A stretch of 64,000 nucleotides of DNA from Azohydromonas australica DSM 1124 (GCF_000430725.1 NZ_KE387203.1:392976-456975), one strand, 5' to 3'; shown: positions 45,770-55,203, numbered from the stretch's first letter. Notes: generated by a model from the letters alone, not told the origin. Program-made: numbers and translations.

Positions 45770-46657
45770 TCAACTGTCGCGGTCCACGACCTTGTCGGCC
45801 AGGGCGGCCAGGCGGGCGGAAGCCAGCCCGGAGCGCGCCAGCGCCGCACGGGCCTGGTCACGCAGCTCGCAAGCGTGATGCCGCGCCGCGTCCAGGCCCA
45901 GCACCGAGACATAGGTCGGCTTGTTGGCGTGCTCGTCCTTGCCGGCGGTCTTGCCCAGCGTATGGGACTCTTGGGTCACGTCCAGGATGTCGTCCACGAC
46001 TTGGAAGGCCAGGCCCAGCGCCGCGCCGTACTCGGACAGCGCCGCCAGCGCCTCGGCCGACGGGTGGCCGCAGGCCGCGCCCATGACCACGCTGGCCTGC
46101 AGCAGCGCGCCGGTCTTGCGCCGGTGCATGTCGCGCAGCGCCTCTTCGTCGAGCGCGCGGCCCACGCTGGCGAGGTCGATGGCCTGGCCGCCGGCCATGC
46201 CCGCATGCCCGGCCGCACGCGCCAGCAGGGCGCACAGCCGCGCCTGCAGCGCCGGGGCGATCGCACCGTCCTCGGGCGTGAGCACCTCGAAGGCCAGGGC
46301 CTGCATCGCGTCGCCGGCAAGCATCGCCTGCGCCTCGCCGTAGCGCACGTGCACCGTGGGCTTGCCCCGGCGCAGCACGTCGTTGTCCATGCAGGGCAGG
46401 TCGTCGTGCACCAGCGAGTAGGCGTGGATCAGCTCCACCGCCACCGCCGCGCGCAGCGCCGCCTCGCGCTGGCCGTCCACGGCTTCGCAGGCCGCCAGCA
46501 CCAGCAGCGGGCGCAGCCGCTTGCCGCCATCGAGCACGCCGTAGCGCATGGCGTGTCCCAACCCCGCCGGCGCATCCGCCGGCACCCAGCGCTGCAGCGC
46601 CGCCTCGACCTCGTCGAGCACGGCGTGCACCCAGTCGTCCAGATTTGATGTGTTCAT
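45770..46657 (-). CDS. ispA: Farnesyl diphosphate synthase (short-chain polyprenyl synthase)
   Basis: A 295-residue prenyltransferase making farnesyl diphosphate. The first Asp-rich motif is DDLPCMDND and the second is DDILD, each at its normal place; GGKRLRPLL binds the allylic substrate. Its ATG at 46657 overlaps the xseB stop by 4 bp, so the two are translated together. dxs follows. Confidence 0.96.
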   Translation of the reverse strand: MNTSNLDDWVHAVLDEVEAALQRWVPADAPAGLGHAMRYGVLDGGKRLRPLLVLAACEAVDGQREAALRAAVAVELIHAYSLVHDDLPCMDNDVLRRGKPTVHVRYGEAQAMLAGDAMQALAFEVLTPEDGAIAPALQARLCALLARAAGHAGMAGGQAIDLASVGRALDEEALRDMHRRKTGALLQASVVMGAACGHPSAEALAALSEYGAALGLAFQVVDDILDVTQESHTLGKTAGKDEHANKPTYVSVLGLDAARHHACELRDQARAALARSGLASARLAALADKVVDRDS

Positions 46658-46896
46658 GTGCCCGTCCAGGGCTTGAGCTGCCCGTCCTCCAGCAGCTTCA
46701 CCTGCTCCTCCACCGCCTGCAGCCGGCCGCGGCACAGGGCCAGCAGCTCGGCGCCGCGCTTGTAGCTGTCGAGGAGCCGGTCCAGCGGAAGCTGGCCGTC
46801 TTCCATCGCCTGCACCAGGCGCTCCAGCTCGGCCAGCGCGTCTTCGTAGCTGGCGGGAACCGGGGGTTGTTTGTCAGAAGCTGGCGGGCGCGGCAT
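46654..46896 (-). CDS. xseB: Exodeoxyribonuclease VII small subunit
   Basis: An 80-residue helical protein of the XseB family ([43 protein letters not shown]). It partners the large subunit XseA, which is not in this window, in processive single-strand DNA degradation. It starts the xseB-ispA-dxs operon. The divergent Rieske gene begins 288 bp away. Confidence 0.94.
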   Translation of the reverse strand: MPRPPASDKQPPVPASYEDALAELERLVQAMEDGQLPLDRLLDSYKRGAELLALCRGRLQAVEEQVKLLEDGQLKPWTGT

Positions 46897-47082
46897 TTCG
46901 TGGTGCGAAAAAAGCGAGGCGTGATTGTAGTCAGCCCGCCTTTCTCGGCCTTTTCACACGGCTGCCCGGGGCCGTGGCGAGAGCGCAACAAGCCCGTTGC
47001 GTCAAGGTGTTACGTCACGCTAGGGGCCGCCGGCTGTTTCCAAGGGCTTTGCCCATGTCAAGGCCCCCAGGCCCCCCCCGGC

Positions 47083-47149
47083 TACAATCCGCCTCTTGCC
47101 TTCCGCTCGGAAGGCATATTTCCATCCCACCTGCAATTCATGAGGTGGG
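47083..47149 (+). promoter_or_regulatory. Promoter box and two-hairpin leader of the Rieske gene
   Basis: TACAAT at 47083-47088 is a likely -10. Just downstream, TGCCTTCC (47097-47104) pairs with GGAAGGCA (47109-47116) over a 4-nt loop. CCCACCT (47126-47132) pairs with AGGTGGG (47143-47149) over a 10-nt loop. The ATG follows at 47185. Two perfect stem-loops in a leader of about 90 nt suggest post-transcriptional control. No T-run makes either a plain terminator. Confidence 0.5.
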
Positions 47150-47184
47150 CGGGTTGACATTGGTTTTTGGAGATCCTGGGGATC

Positions 47185-48303
47185 ATGTCCGACCTGAGCA
47201 TCAGCCTTGAAGCTCTTGAGCGCAGCCGCTCGCAACTGTCCGTTTCCACCTACTTCGACGAGGCGTTGTTCCGAAATGAACAACGACTGATCTTCCAGCC
47301 TGGCCCGCGCTACCTCGGGCACGAGCTGGCGGTGCCGGAGGTGGGTGACTACTACGCGCTGCCGCAAGAAGGCGAAGGCCGGGCCCTGGTTCGCACCCCC
47401 AAGGGACTGGAGTTGATCTCCAACGTTTGCCGCCACCGCCAGGCCGTGATGCTGCGCGGCCGCGGCAACACCAAGCAAAGTGTCGTGTGCCCGCTGCACC
47501 GCTGGACCTACGACCTGCACGGCCAGCTGCTGGGCGCGCCGCACTTCTCGCACGACCCCTGCCTGAACCTCAACAACTACAAGGTCAAGACCTGGAACGG
47601 CCTGGTGTTCGAGGACAACGGCCGGGACATCGCGGCCGACCTCGCCGGCATGGGCCCGCGCGCGGCGCTGGACTTCGAAGGCTACGTGCTCGACAAGGTC
47701 CAGGTGCACGAGTGCAACTACAACTGGAAGACCTTCATCGAGGTCTATCTGGAGGACTACCACGTCGGCCCGTTCCACCCGGGCCTCAGCGGCTTCGTCA
47801 CCTGTGACGACCTGCGCTGGGAGTTTGCCAAGGAGTACTCGGTGCAGACCGTGGGCGTCAACGGCGCCTTCAAGCCGGGCTCGAACGTGTACAAGAAGTG
47901 GCACGAGGCCGTGCTCAAGTACGGCCAGGGCAACCGGCCGGTGCAGGGCGCGATCTGGCTGACGTACTACCCGAACATCATGGTCGAGTGGTACCCGAAC
48001 GTGCTGGTGGTCTCCTCGCTGTTCCCGGTCAGCCCCACCAAGACCGTCAACCTCGTCGAGTTCTACTACCCCGAGGAAATCGCCGCCTTCGAGCGCGAGT
48101 TCGTCGAGGCGCAGCAGGCCGCCTACATGGAGACCTGCATCGAGGACGACGAGATCGGCGAGCGCATGGACGCCGGCCGCCTGGCGCTGCTCAAGCGGGG
48201 CGAGGACGAGGTCGGCCCCTACCAGAGCCCGATGGAAGACGGCATGCAGCACTTCCACGAGTGGTACCGCCGCGTCATGGGCGAGACGCTCACCGCTCGG
48301 TGA
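47185..48303 (+). CDS. Rieske non-heme iron oxygenase, alpha-subunit type
   Basis: A 372-residue oxygenase. The Rieske [2Fe-2S] domain (about residues 45-145) has ligand pairs CRH and CPLH. The catalytic domain has the mononuclear iron motif D-x2-H-x4-H in EDYHVGPFHPG. The layout resembles choline monooxygenase and carnitine or aromatic ring-hydroxylating oxygenases. The substrate is not determined, and no reductase or beta-subunit gene is adjacent. ATG at 47185 is chosen over a TTG six codons earlier. It is a single-gene unit with an unusual leader. Confidence 0.9.
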   Translation: MSDLSISLEALERSRSQLSVSTYFDEALFRNEQRLIFQPGPRYLGHELAVPEVGDYYALPQEGEGRALVRTPKGLELISNVCRHRQAVMLRGRGNTKQSVVCPLHRWTYDLHGQLLGAPHFSHDPCLNLNNYKVKTWNGLVFEDNGRDIAADLAGMGPRAALDFEGYVLDKVQVHECNYNWKTFIEVYLEDYHVGPFHPGLSGFVTCDDLRWEFAKEYSVQTVGVNGAFKPGSNVYKKWHEAVLKYGQGNRPVQGAIWLTYYPNIMVEWYPNVLVVSSLFPVSPTKTVNLVEFYYPEEIAAFEREFVEAQQAAYMETCIEDDEIGERMDAGRLALLKRGEDEVGPYQSPMEDGMQHFHEWYRRVMGETLTAR

Positions 48304-48436
48304 GCCCCGCTGCTGCCGGCTCGCGCACGCGGGCCGGCAGCCTGCCGCCTCCCTCCGTTCGGGGCTGGAGGCGGCCCGGAATGCCCCCGGCATCCGAAGG
48401 TCTGGCATACCGTTTGCCTGCACTGAAAATCCCCCT

Positions 48437-48451
48437 TTGGGAGGTACCCAA
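48437..48451 (+). promoter_or_regulatory. Hairpin enclosing the ribosome-binding site of the 48455 gene
   Basis: TTGGG (48437-48441) can pair with CCCAA (48447-48451), with AGGTA in the loop. The GGGAGG ribosome site is thus partly paired. It may tune translation; a stem of 5 bp is marginal. Confidence 0.35.
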
Positions 48452-48454
48452 CCC

Positions 48455-48946
48455 ATGCAGGCGCTGAGCAACACCGTTCGCGACGATCACCAGACGATCC
48501 GCATCTACCTCGACAAGATTGAAGGCCTCCAGCGCGAGCGCCCGCAGTTGCGCTGCGCCGCGTTGCGGGAGCTGCTGGCCTTCGTCGCCGCGCGCGACGC
48601 GGCGCTGGCGGAAGTGCTGCCCCTGGCCGGTGCGCCCCAGCATGCGGCGCAGGCGCTGCAGGCCCGACGACGGGCCTGCCGCCATGCCCTCTTCCAGGGC
48701 CTGCGCCTGGAGCCCAACAGCCCCGCCTGGTGGAGCTTCTTTGCCGATGGCCGGCGCCGCCTGCTGGCCGGCATGCGCTGGGAAGAGATGCTCCTGCGGC
48801 GCATGCACCCGCCGCGCGACGAGGACGCACTGCTCGACGCCTACGTGGACCGCCGCGAGCGCCTGCTGCCGCACGCGCGCGCCCAGCTGCAGCGCCTGCA
48901 GTCCCGGCCCCAGCCCGACGAGATGCCGCTGCGCGAAGCGGCCTGA
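48455..48946 (+). CDS. Hypothetical helical protein, hemerythrin-like layout
   Basis: A 163-residue protein rich in Arg, Leu and Ala, predicted as a bundle of about four helices. The start (NTVRDDHQTIRIYLDKIEGL) resembles the first helix of hemerythrin-like HHE proteins, but the full set of iron-binding His/Glu residues is not evident. If it derives from that family it may have lost metal binding. It stands alone between the Rieske gene and an intrinsic terminator. Family assignment is tentative. Confidence 0.6.
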   Translation: MQALSNTVRDDHQTIRIYLDKIEGLQRERPQLRCAALRELLAFVAARDAALAEVLPLAGAPQHAAQALQARRRACRHALFQGLRLEPNSPAWWSFFADGRRRLLAGMRWEEMLLRRMHPPRDEDALLDAYVDRRERLLPHARAQLQRLQSRPQPDEMPLREAA

Positions 48947-48978
48947 TCTGCCCGGCTCCCAGCGCCCTTCTCTTGTCC

Positions 48979-49009
48979 ACGGCCGCCGCCTTCGGCGGCC
49001 GTTGTTTTT
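48979..49009 (+). terminator. Intrinsic terminator
   Basis: ACGGCCGCCG (48979-48988) pairs perfectly with CGGCGGCCGT (48993-49002) around CCTT, followed by TGTTTTT. It ends the unit of the 48455 gene. Confidence 0.9.
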
Positions 49010-49017
49010 GAGGCATC

Positions 49018-49023
49018 GACAAT
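49018..49023 (+). promoter_or_regulatory. -10 box (GACAAT) six bases before the EamA start
   Basis: GACAATCGCGGGATG is the same 15-base arrangement as before the DUF1841 gene. It lies only 9 bp after the preceding terminator's T-run, so a leaderless transcript is implied. A -35 would have to lie within the terminator stem. Confidence 0.5.
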
Positions 49024-49029
49024 CGCGGG

Positions 49030-49932
49030 ATGGCCGCTCCCTTGTTGATCCTTTGCGCCTCGCTGCTCTTCGCCGTCATGGGGCTGTGCATCAAGCTCGC
49101 CTCGGCGCACTACGCCACGGCAGAGATCGTGTTCTACCGCGGCCTCGTCGGCGCCATCTTCATCGCCGTGATGACGCTGCTGCGCGGCGGCACGCTGCGC
49201 ACGCAGCTGCTCGCGCAGCACGGCAAGCGCAGCCTCACCGGCGTGTGCGCGCTGGGCCTGTGGTTCCACGCCCTGGCCGGGCTGCCGCTGGCCACCGCCA
49301 TGACGCTGAACTACATGTCCTCGGTGTGGATGGCCGCCTTCCTCGTGGGAAGCGCGCTGCTGCTGGGCCGCGGCCGGCCCGTGGACGCGCGGCTGGTGGC
49401 GGCGGTGCTGGCAGGCTTTGCCGGCGTGGTGCTGGTGCTCAAGCCGACCCTGACGCGCGAGCAGCTCGGCTACGGCGTGGCCGGGCTGGTGTCGGGCCTG
49501 CTCGCTGCCTCGGCCTACCTGCAGGTGCAGGCGCTGGGGCGCGCGGGCGAGCCCGAGTACCGCATCGTCTTCTACTTCTCGCTGGGCGGCATGGCCGCCG
49601 GCGCGCTGGGGATGGCCTTCACCGGCATGCAAGCGCACAGCGCGCGCGGCCTGCTGCTGCTGGTCGCCATCGGGCTGCTGGCCACCCTGGGGCAGATGAT
49701 GATGACGCGCGCCTACGCCATCGGCCGCACGCTCAGCAACGCCAGCCTGCAGTACAGCGGCATCGTCTTCTCCTGCGTGCTGGGCGTGCTGGTGTTCGGC
49801 GACCCGCTCACGCCCGGCGCGCTGGCGGGCATCGGGCTCATCATCGCCGCCGGCCTGGCCGCCACCTGGCTGCGCAGCCGGCCCGCGCAGGACGCGCCGG
49901 CCCTCCCTGCCGCGACGGCGCAAAACCGCTGA
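49030..49932 (+). CDS. EamA/DMT-family exporter
   Basis: A 300-residue protein with ten membrane helices in two EamA repeats (LLFAVMGLCIKLASAHYATAEIVFYRGLVGAIF; LGQMMMTRAYAIGRTLSNASLQYSGIVF). Members export amino acids, nucleosides or other metabolites; the substrate is unknown. No ribosome site is visible. The next gene starts 68 bp later and has its own purine-rich site. Confidence 0.9.
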   Translation: MAAPLLILCASLLFAVMGLCIKLASAHYATAEIVFYRGLVGAIFIAVMTLLRGGTLRTQLLAQHGKRSLTGVCALGLWFHALAGLPLATAMTLNYMSSVWMAAFLVGSALLLGRGRPVDARLVAAVLAGFAGVVLVLKPTLTREQLGYGVAGLVSGLLAASAYLQVQALGRAGEPEYRIVFYFSLGGMAAGALGMAFTGMQAHSARGLLLLVAIGLLATLGQMMMTRAYAIGRTLSNASLQYSGIVFSCVLGVLVFGDPLTPGALAGIGLIIAAGLAATWLRSRPAQDAPALPAATAQNR

Positions 49933-50000
49933 GCCGGCGCAACGGCGCGGGCCGCGCCGCCACACACAATGCCGACCGCTGACAAGGAGACCCGCCGCCC

Positions 50001-50864
50001 ATGGCCCACCGCACCCTGATCACCGCCGCCGAGCTGCAGTCCCTGCAGCGCTCGAACCAGCCCCTGCTGCTGCTGGACTGCGGCTTCGACCTGGCCGACC
50101 CCGCCGCCGGCGAGCGCGCCTACGCCGAAGGCCACCTGCCCGGTGCGCATTACGTGCACCTGGAGCGCGAGCTCAGCGCCCCAGCCGTGCGCGACGCGCA
50201 GGGTCGCTTCCCCGGCCGCCACCCGCTGCCCGCGCGCGAGGCGCTGGCAGCACTGCTGGGCCGCCTGGGACTGCGCCCGGACGTGCAGGCCGTGGCCTAC
50301 GACGCGCAGGGCGGCATGTTCGCCGCGCGCGCCTGGTGGCTGCTGCGCTGGCTGGGCCACGACGCGGTAGCGGTTCTCGACGGCGGGCGCCAGGCCTGGG
50401 TCGAGGCCGGCGGCGCCCTGGACACCGCCGTGCCCCCGCGTCACGACGCCGCTCCCGCCTACCCCGCCGGTACCGCCACCATGCCCACGCTGCAGGCGGG
50501 CGAGCTGCTGAAGCAGCTGGGCCGGCTGCGCGTGGTCGATGCACGTGCTCCCGAGCGCTGGCGCGGCGACGTGGAGCCGCTGGACGCCGTGGCCGGCCAC
50601 ATCCCTGGCGCGCTGAACCGCTTCTTCAAGCTCAACCTGCAGCCCGACGGCCGCTTCAAGACGGCCGACGCGCTGCGCGCGGAGCTCGCGCCGCTGCTGG
50701 CCGGCGGCGAGGCCGCGCAACTGGTGCAGCAGTGCGGATCGGGCGTGACCGCCTGCCACAACGTGCTGGCCTTCGAGCACGCCGGACTGGGCGTGACGCC
50801 GCTGTATCCCGGATCGTGGAGCGAATGGTGCAGCGACCCGTCGCGGCCCGTCGCACGGGCTTGA
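50001..50864 (+). CDS. Sulfurtransferase, tandem rhodanese (3-mercaptopyruvate type)
   Basis: A 287-residue enzyme with two rhodanese domains. The N-terminal one is inactive, with AYDAQGG in place of a cysteine loop. The C-terminal one has the active loop CGSGVTA, which is diagnostic for 3-mercaptopyruvate rather than thiosulphate specificity in this family. It moves sulphur to cyanide or thiol acceptors. AAGGAGA lies upstream of the ATG at 50001. The stress-protein gene follows 77 bp downstream. Confidence 0.92.
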   Translation: MAHRTLITAAELQSLQRSNQPLLLLDCGFDLADPAAGERAYAEGHLPGAHYVHLERELSAPAVRDAQGRFPGRHPLPAREALAALLGRLGLRPDVQAVAYDAQGGMFAARAWWLLRWLGHDAVAVLDGGRQAWVEAGGALDTAVPPRHDAAPAYPAGTATMPTLQAGELLKQLGRLRVVDARAPERWRGDVEPLDAVAGHIPGALNRFFKLNLQPDGRFKTADALRAELAPLLAGGEAAQLVQQCGSGVTACHNVLAFEHAGLGVTPLYPGSWSEWCSDPSRPVARA

Positions 50865-50941
50865 TGGGCATCAAGACGTCGGCGGACGGCGGCGCGACAC
50901 TGGCCCCATCGCCCCCATGGGCGCCTTGAAGGAGACCACTC

Positions 50942-51376
50942 ATGTACAAGCGCATCCTCGTGCCCACCGACGGCTCCGAGATCACCGCCAAGGCCGTGCG
51001 CCAGGCCATCGATCTGGCCAGGCTGTGCGGCGCCGAGGTGCTGACCCTCAGCGCCAAGGAGCCCTTCCCCTACGGCGCCATCTCCGAGATGCAGCCCACG
51101 CCGCCGCAGGAGTTCTTCGATGCGCAGGACCGCATCGCCGACCAGCGCATCAAGAGCGTGCTGGCCGCGGCCCAGGAGGCCGGCGTGAGCTGCAAGGCCA
51201 TCACCATCGAGGCGCTGCATCCTTGGGAAGCGATCTGCGAGCAGGCCACCAGCGAAGGGTGCGACCTCATCGTCATGGCCTCGCACGGCCGCCGCGGCGT
51301 GGCCGCGCTGCTGCTGGGCAGCGAGACGCAGAAGGTGCTCACCCACGCCACCATCCCGGTGCTGGTGGTGCGCTGA
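50942..51376 (+). CDS. Universal stress protein (UspA family)
   Basis: A 144-residue single-domain Usp with the ATP-binding motif G-x2-G-x9-G-S intact (MASHGRRGVAALLLGSETQKV) and the N-terminal Asp in VPTDGS. It is therefore the ATP-binding type. GAAGGAGA precedes the ATG. The gene ends before a shared terminator with the convergent ZIP gene. Confidence 0.95.
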   Translation: MYKRILVPTDGSEITAKAVRQAIDLARLCGAEVLTLSAKEPFPYGAISEMQPTPPQEFFDAQDRIADQRIKSVLAAAQEAGVSCKAITIEALHPWEAICEQATSEGCDLIVMASHGRRGVAALLLGSETQKVLTHATIPVLVVR

Positions 51377-51433
51377 CCGACCACAGGGGAGACGCAGCGC
51401 GCCCGGGCCCGGGCGCGCTCGGCTGGAGGCCTT

Positions 51434-51468
51434 CGCCGGGACCGCGGACCACGCGTCCCGGCGTTTTT
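51434..51468. terminator. Intrinsic terminator between convergent genes
   Basis: CGCCGGGAC (51434-51442) pairs with GTCCCGGCG (51455-51463), followed by TTTTTGTT. It serves the stress-protein gene at least. Confidence 0.85.
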
Positions 51469-51475
51469 GTTGGTG

Positions 51476-52255
51476 TCAGTGGTGCAGCATGCGCGCGGCC
51501 ACCAGCACCACGCCCAGCCCTGCGGCCAGCCAGCCCAGCTGCGACAGCGTGTCGCGCAGGCTCAGGCGGCGCTGCAGCTGCGGCAGCAGGTCCGCCACCG
51601 CGACGTAGATGAAGCTGCTGGAAGCGATGACCAGCAGGTACGGGAACCATTCCTTCCAGGGCTCCACCACCAGGTAGCCCACCACGCCGCCCACCACCGA
51701 GGCCAGGCCCGACATCGCGTTGTAGAGCAGCGCGCGCTGGCGCGAGAGGCCGGCGTTGAGCAGCACGATGTAGTCGCCGACCTCTTGCGGGATCTCGTGC
51801 AGGATCACCGCCAGCGCCGTCACGATGCCCAGTTGCGTGTCCGACAGGAAGGCCGCCGCGATGATGATGCCGTCGCAGAAGTTGTGGATGCTGTCGCCCA
51901 GCAGCACGCTCCAGCCGCCCTTGCCCGCCTGCTCGGCGTCGAAGCCGTGGTGGTGGTGGTGGTGCGGGTCGTCGCCCTCGTGATGGTGGCCGTGGCGGTA
52001 GAGCTCCGCCTTCTCCAGCAGGAAGAAGAACAGCAGGCCGCCCAGCAGCGTCAGGAACAGGCTGTGCGGGTTCGACCCATCCTCGAAGGCCTCGGGCAGC
52101 ACGTTGATCAGCGCCGTGCCCAGCAGCACGCCCGCCGACAGGCTCACCAGGTTCTTGACCAGCCGGCCCAGCACGCTGACCGTGAGCTGCGCGGCGATCA
52201 GCACCGAAAGCAGGCCGCCCAGCAGCGTGGCGACGACGATGTACGCAAGGGTCAT
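51476..52255 (-). CDS. ZIP-family divalent metal transporter
   Basis: A 259-residue protein with eight membrane helices. A histidine-rich cytoplasmic loop (HGHHHEGDDPHHHHHH, about residues 88-103) separates helices 3 and 4. Metal-path motifs HNFCDG and HEIPQE are in helices 4 and 5. It would import zinc or iron, or possibly export them in reverse. The gene is monocistronic and convergent with the stress-protein gene. Confidence 0.93.
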   Translation of the reverse strand: MTLAYIVVATLLGGLLSVLIAAQLTVSVLGRLVKNLVSLSAGVLLGTALINVLPEAFEDGSNPHSLFLTLLGGLLFFFLLEKAELYRHGHHHEGDDPHHHHHHGFDAEQAGKGGWSVLLGDSIHNFCDGIIIAAAFLSDTQLGIVTALAVILHEIPQEVGDYIVLLNAGLSRQRALLYNAMSGLASVVGGVVGYLVVEPWKEWFPYLLVIASSSFIYVAVADLLPQLQRRLSLRDTLSQLGWLAAGLGVVLVAARMLHH

Positions 52256-52388
52256 GGGAAAAGGAGCGACCGCGCCAGGGCGTGGTCTGCTGCAGTAGGG
52301 ACGGACCGCGCCACGGCACGGCGCGGCAGGTCGGGGGCGCGCATCTTAGCAACGCCCTGCGGCGTGTCAGCTCGGCGTCAGTGCCGCA

Positions 52389-55139
52389 TCAGTGCGCCTC
52401 GTCCCAGTTGCGCCCCACACCGACCTCGGCCAGCAGCGGCACTTTCAGCTGCGCCACGCTGGCCATGAGCTTCGGCACCTCGGCCTTCACCCACGCCAGC
52501 TCGGCTTCGGGCACCTCGAACACCAGCTCGTCATGCACCTGCAGCACGATGCGCGTGAGCTTGCCCTGCTCGTCCAGCGCGCGCTGCACCGCCAGCATGG
52601 CGAGCTTGATCAGGTCCGCCGCCGTGCCCTGCATCGGCGCGTTGACGGCCTGGCGCTCGGCCTCGGCGCGGCGCGGGCCGCTGCCGCCGCGGATCTCGGG
52701 CAGGTACAGCCGGCGCCCGAACACCGTCTCCACGTAGCCCTGCTCGGCGGCCTGGGCGCGGGTCTCGTCCATGTAGCGCTTCACGCCCGGATAGCGCGCG
52801 AAATAGCGCTCGATGTAGGTGCGCGCCGCCTTGGTCTCGATACCCAGCCGCCGCGCCAGCCCGTACTCGCTCATGCCGTAGATGAGGCCGAAGTTGATGG
52901 TCTTGGCATAGCGGCGCTGCTCGCTGCTGACCTCGCCCGACGCCACCCCGAACACCTCCGCCGCCGTGGCGCGGTGCACGTCGTCGCCCTCGGTGAAGGC
53001 GCGCAGCAAACCTTCGTCGCCGCTGATGTGGGCCATGATGCGCAGCTCGATCTGCGAGTAGTCGGCGCTGGCGATCACGCAGCCTTCGGGCGCGATGAAG
53101 GCCTCGCGCACGCGCCGGCCTTCGGGCGTGCGGATGGGGATGTTCTGCAGGTTGGGCTCGTTGCTGGAGAGCCGCCCCGTCACCGCCACCGCCTGCGCGT
53201 AGGTGGTGTGCACGCGGCCGGTGGCCGGGTTGACCATCTGCGGCAGCTTGTCCGTGTAGGTGCTCTTGAGCTTGGCCAGCCCGCGGTGCTCCAGCAGGCG
53301 CGCCGGCAGCGGGTGGTCCAGCGCCAGCTTCTCCAGCACCTCCTCGTCGGTGGAGGGCGCGCCGCTGGCGGTCTTCTTCACCGGCTGCAGGCCCAGCTTG
53401 TTGAACAGGATCTCGCCGAGCTGCTTGGGGCTGCCCAGGTTGAAGGGCTGCCCGGCCAGCTCATGCACCTCCTGCTCCAGCGCCAGCAGCCGCTGGCCGA
53501 TGGCGTGGCTCTGTTGCGCCAGCACCTGCGCGTCGATCAGCACCCCCGTGCGCTCCATGCGCGCCAGCAGCGCCGAGACCGGCAGCTCGATGTCGCGGTA
53601 GATGTGCAGCAGCCCGGATTCGGCCTCGACGCGCGGCCACAGCGCGCGGTGCACCTGCAGGCACATCTCGGCATCCTCGCAGGCGTATTCGGATGCGCGC
53701 TCCACGTCCACCTGCGTGAACGGGATCTTGTTGGCGCCCTTGCCGCACAGGTCCTCGTAGCTCAGGCCGCGGCGGTTGAGATGGCGGTCGGCCAGGCTCT
53801 CCAGCGAATGCGGCTTGTGCGCCTCCAGCACGTAGCTCTCCAGCAGCGTGTCGTGCACGTAGCCGCGCACGCGGATGCCGACGTTCTCGAACACGTGCAG
53901 GTCGTACTTGGCGTGCTGACCCAGCTTGGGCTTCTTGGCGTCCTCCAGCCACGGGCGCAGCTTCTCCAGCACCACGTCCAGTGGCAGCTGGTCCGGCGCG
54001 CCGGCGTAGTCGTGGCGCAGCGGCACGTAGCAGGCCTCGCCCGGCTCCACCGACAGCGACAGGCCCACGATGTTGGCCCGCAGCGCGTCCAGCGAATCGG
54101 TCTCGGTGTCCAGCGAGGTCAGCGGCGCGGCGTCGATCTTGGCGATCCAGCGCTCCAGCGCCTCCATCGTCAGCACCGTCTCGTAGCGCTTCTCCACCGG
54201 CGTGCTGGCCGTCTCCATGAGCGTGACGAGGTCGCCCTCGGCGTCGGCGCGGCCCTCCATCGCGATCTGCTCCTCCAGCTCGCGCTTGAGCGTCTTGAAG
54301 CCGTAGCGGTTGTAGAAGGCCAGCAGGTCGTCGCGCTGCACCGGGCGCTGCGCCAGCGCGTCCAGCGAGGGCCAGCCCGGCACATGCCTGGCGAGGTCGC
54401 AGTCGCATTGCACGGTGACCAGGCGGCGGCCCGTGGGCAGCCACTCCAGCGCCTTGCGCAGGTTGTCGCCGGCCACGCCCTTGATCTTCGGCGCCGCCTC
54501 GATCACGCCGTCGAGCGAGCCATGCTCGGTGAGCCACTTGACGGCCGTCTTCGGGCCGACCTTCTCGACGCCGGGAATGTTGTCCACCGTGTCGCCCACG
54601 AGGGTCAGGTAGTCCACGATGCGATCGGGCGCCACGCCGAACTTCGCCAGCACGCCGGCCTCGTCCAGCCGCTCGTTGCTCATGGTGTTGATGAGCGTGA
54701 CCTGCGGCGTGACCAGCTGCGCCAGGTCCTTGTCGCCGGTGGAGACCACCACCTCGTGGCCGGCGGCGGCGGCCACGCGCGCCAGGGTGCCGATCACGTC
54801 GTCGGCCTCCACGCCCTCGACCTGCAGCACCGGCCAGCCCAGCAGCTTCACCACCTCGTGGATGGGCTCGATCTGCTCGGCCAGCGCCTCCGGCATGGGC
54901 GCGCGGTGCGCCTTGTAGTCCGGATACCAGTCGTCGCGGAAGGTGGGCCCGGAGGCGTCGAAGACGCAGGCCGCGTGCGCCGCGGGAATCTGCTCGCGCA
55001 GGCGCTGCATCATCGCCACCATGCCGTGCAGCGCGCCGGTGGGCACGCCGCCGGGGCCGCGCAGGTCGGGCAGCGCGTGGTAAGCGCGGTAGAGGTAGCT
55101 GGAGCCATCCACCAGCAACAGGGTCTTGTTCTCGCTCAT
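52389..55139 (-). CDS. polA: DNA polymerase I
   Basis: A 916-residue repair and Okazaki-fragment polymerase with all three parts. The 5'-3' exonuclease (residues 1-290) has GVEADDVIGTLA and DTVDNIPGV. The 3'-5' proofreading domain keeps the catalytic DTET (SLDTETDSLD). The polymerase has motif A DYSQIELR, motif B RRYAKTINFGLIYG and motif C QVHDELVFEV. ATG at 55139 (MSENKTLLLVDGSSYLYRA) is chosen over a TTG five codons earlier. It is divergent from the DUF2782 gene. Confidence 0.98.
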   Translation of the reverse strand: MSENKTLLLVDGSSYLYRAYHALPDLRGPGGVPTGALHGMVAMMQRLREQIPAAHAACVFDASGPTFRDDWYPDYKAHRAPMPEALAEQIEPIHEVVKLLGWPVLQVEGVEADDVIGTLARVAAAAGHEVVVSTGDKDLAQLVTPQVTLINTMSNERLDEAGVLAKFGVAPDRIVDYLTLVGDTVDNIPGVEKVGPKTAVKWLTEHGSLDGVIEAAPKIKGVAGDNLRKALEWLPTGRRLVTVQCDCDLARHVPGWPSLDALAQRPVQRDDLLAFYNRYGFKTLKRELEEQIAMEGRADAEGDLVTLMETASTPVEKRYETVLTMEALERWIAKIDAAPLTSLDTETDSLDALRANIVGLSLSVEPGEACYVPLRHDYAGAPDQLPLDVVLEKLRPWLEDAKKPKLGQHAKYDLHVFENVGIRVRGYVHDTLLESYVLEAHKPHSLESLADRHLNRRGLSYEDLCGKGANKIPFTQVDVERASEYACEDAEMCLQVHRALWPRVEAESGLLHIYRDIELPVSALLARMERTGVLIDAQVLAQQSHAIGQRLLALEQEVHELAGQPFNLGSPKQLGEILFNKLGLQPVKKTASGAPSTDEEVLEKLALDHPLPARLLEHRGLAKLKSTYTDKLPQMVNPATGRVHTTYAQAVAVTGRLSSNEPNLQNIPIRTPEGRRVREAFIAPEGCVIASADYSQIELRIMAHISGDEGLLRAFTEGDDVHRATAAEVFGVASGEVSSEQRRYAKTINFGLIYGMSEYGLARRLGIETKAARTYIERYFARYPGVKRYMDETRAQAAEQGYVETVFGRRLYLPEIRGGSGPRRAEAERQAVNAPMQGTAADLIKLAMLAVQRALDEQGKLTRIVLQVHDELVFEVPEAELAWVKAEVPKLMASVAQLKVPLLAEVGVGRNWDEAH

Positions 55140-55203
55140 CTGCTGGATTGTCAATCAGGGCCGCACGCCCTCGCACCGACCGAAGCGGCTGTGGGCCGGC
55201 TCC

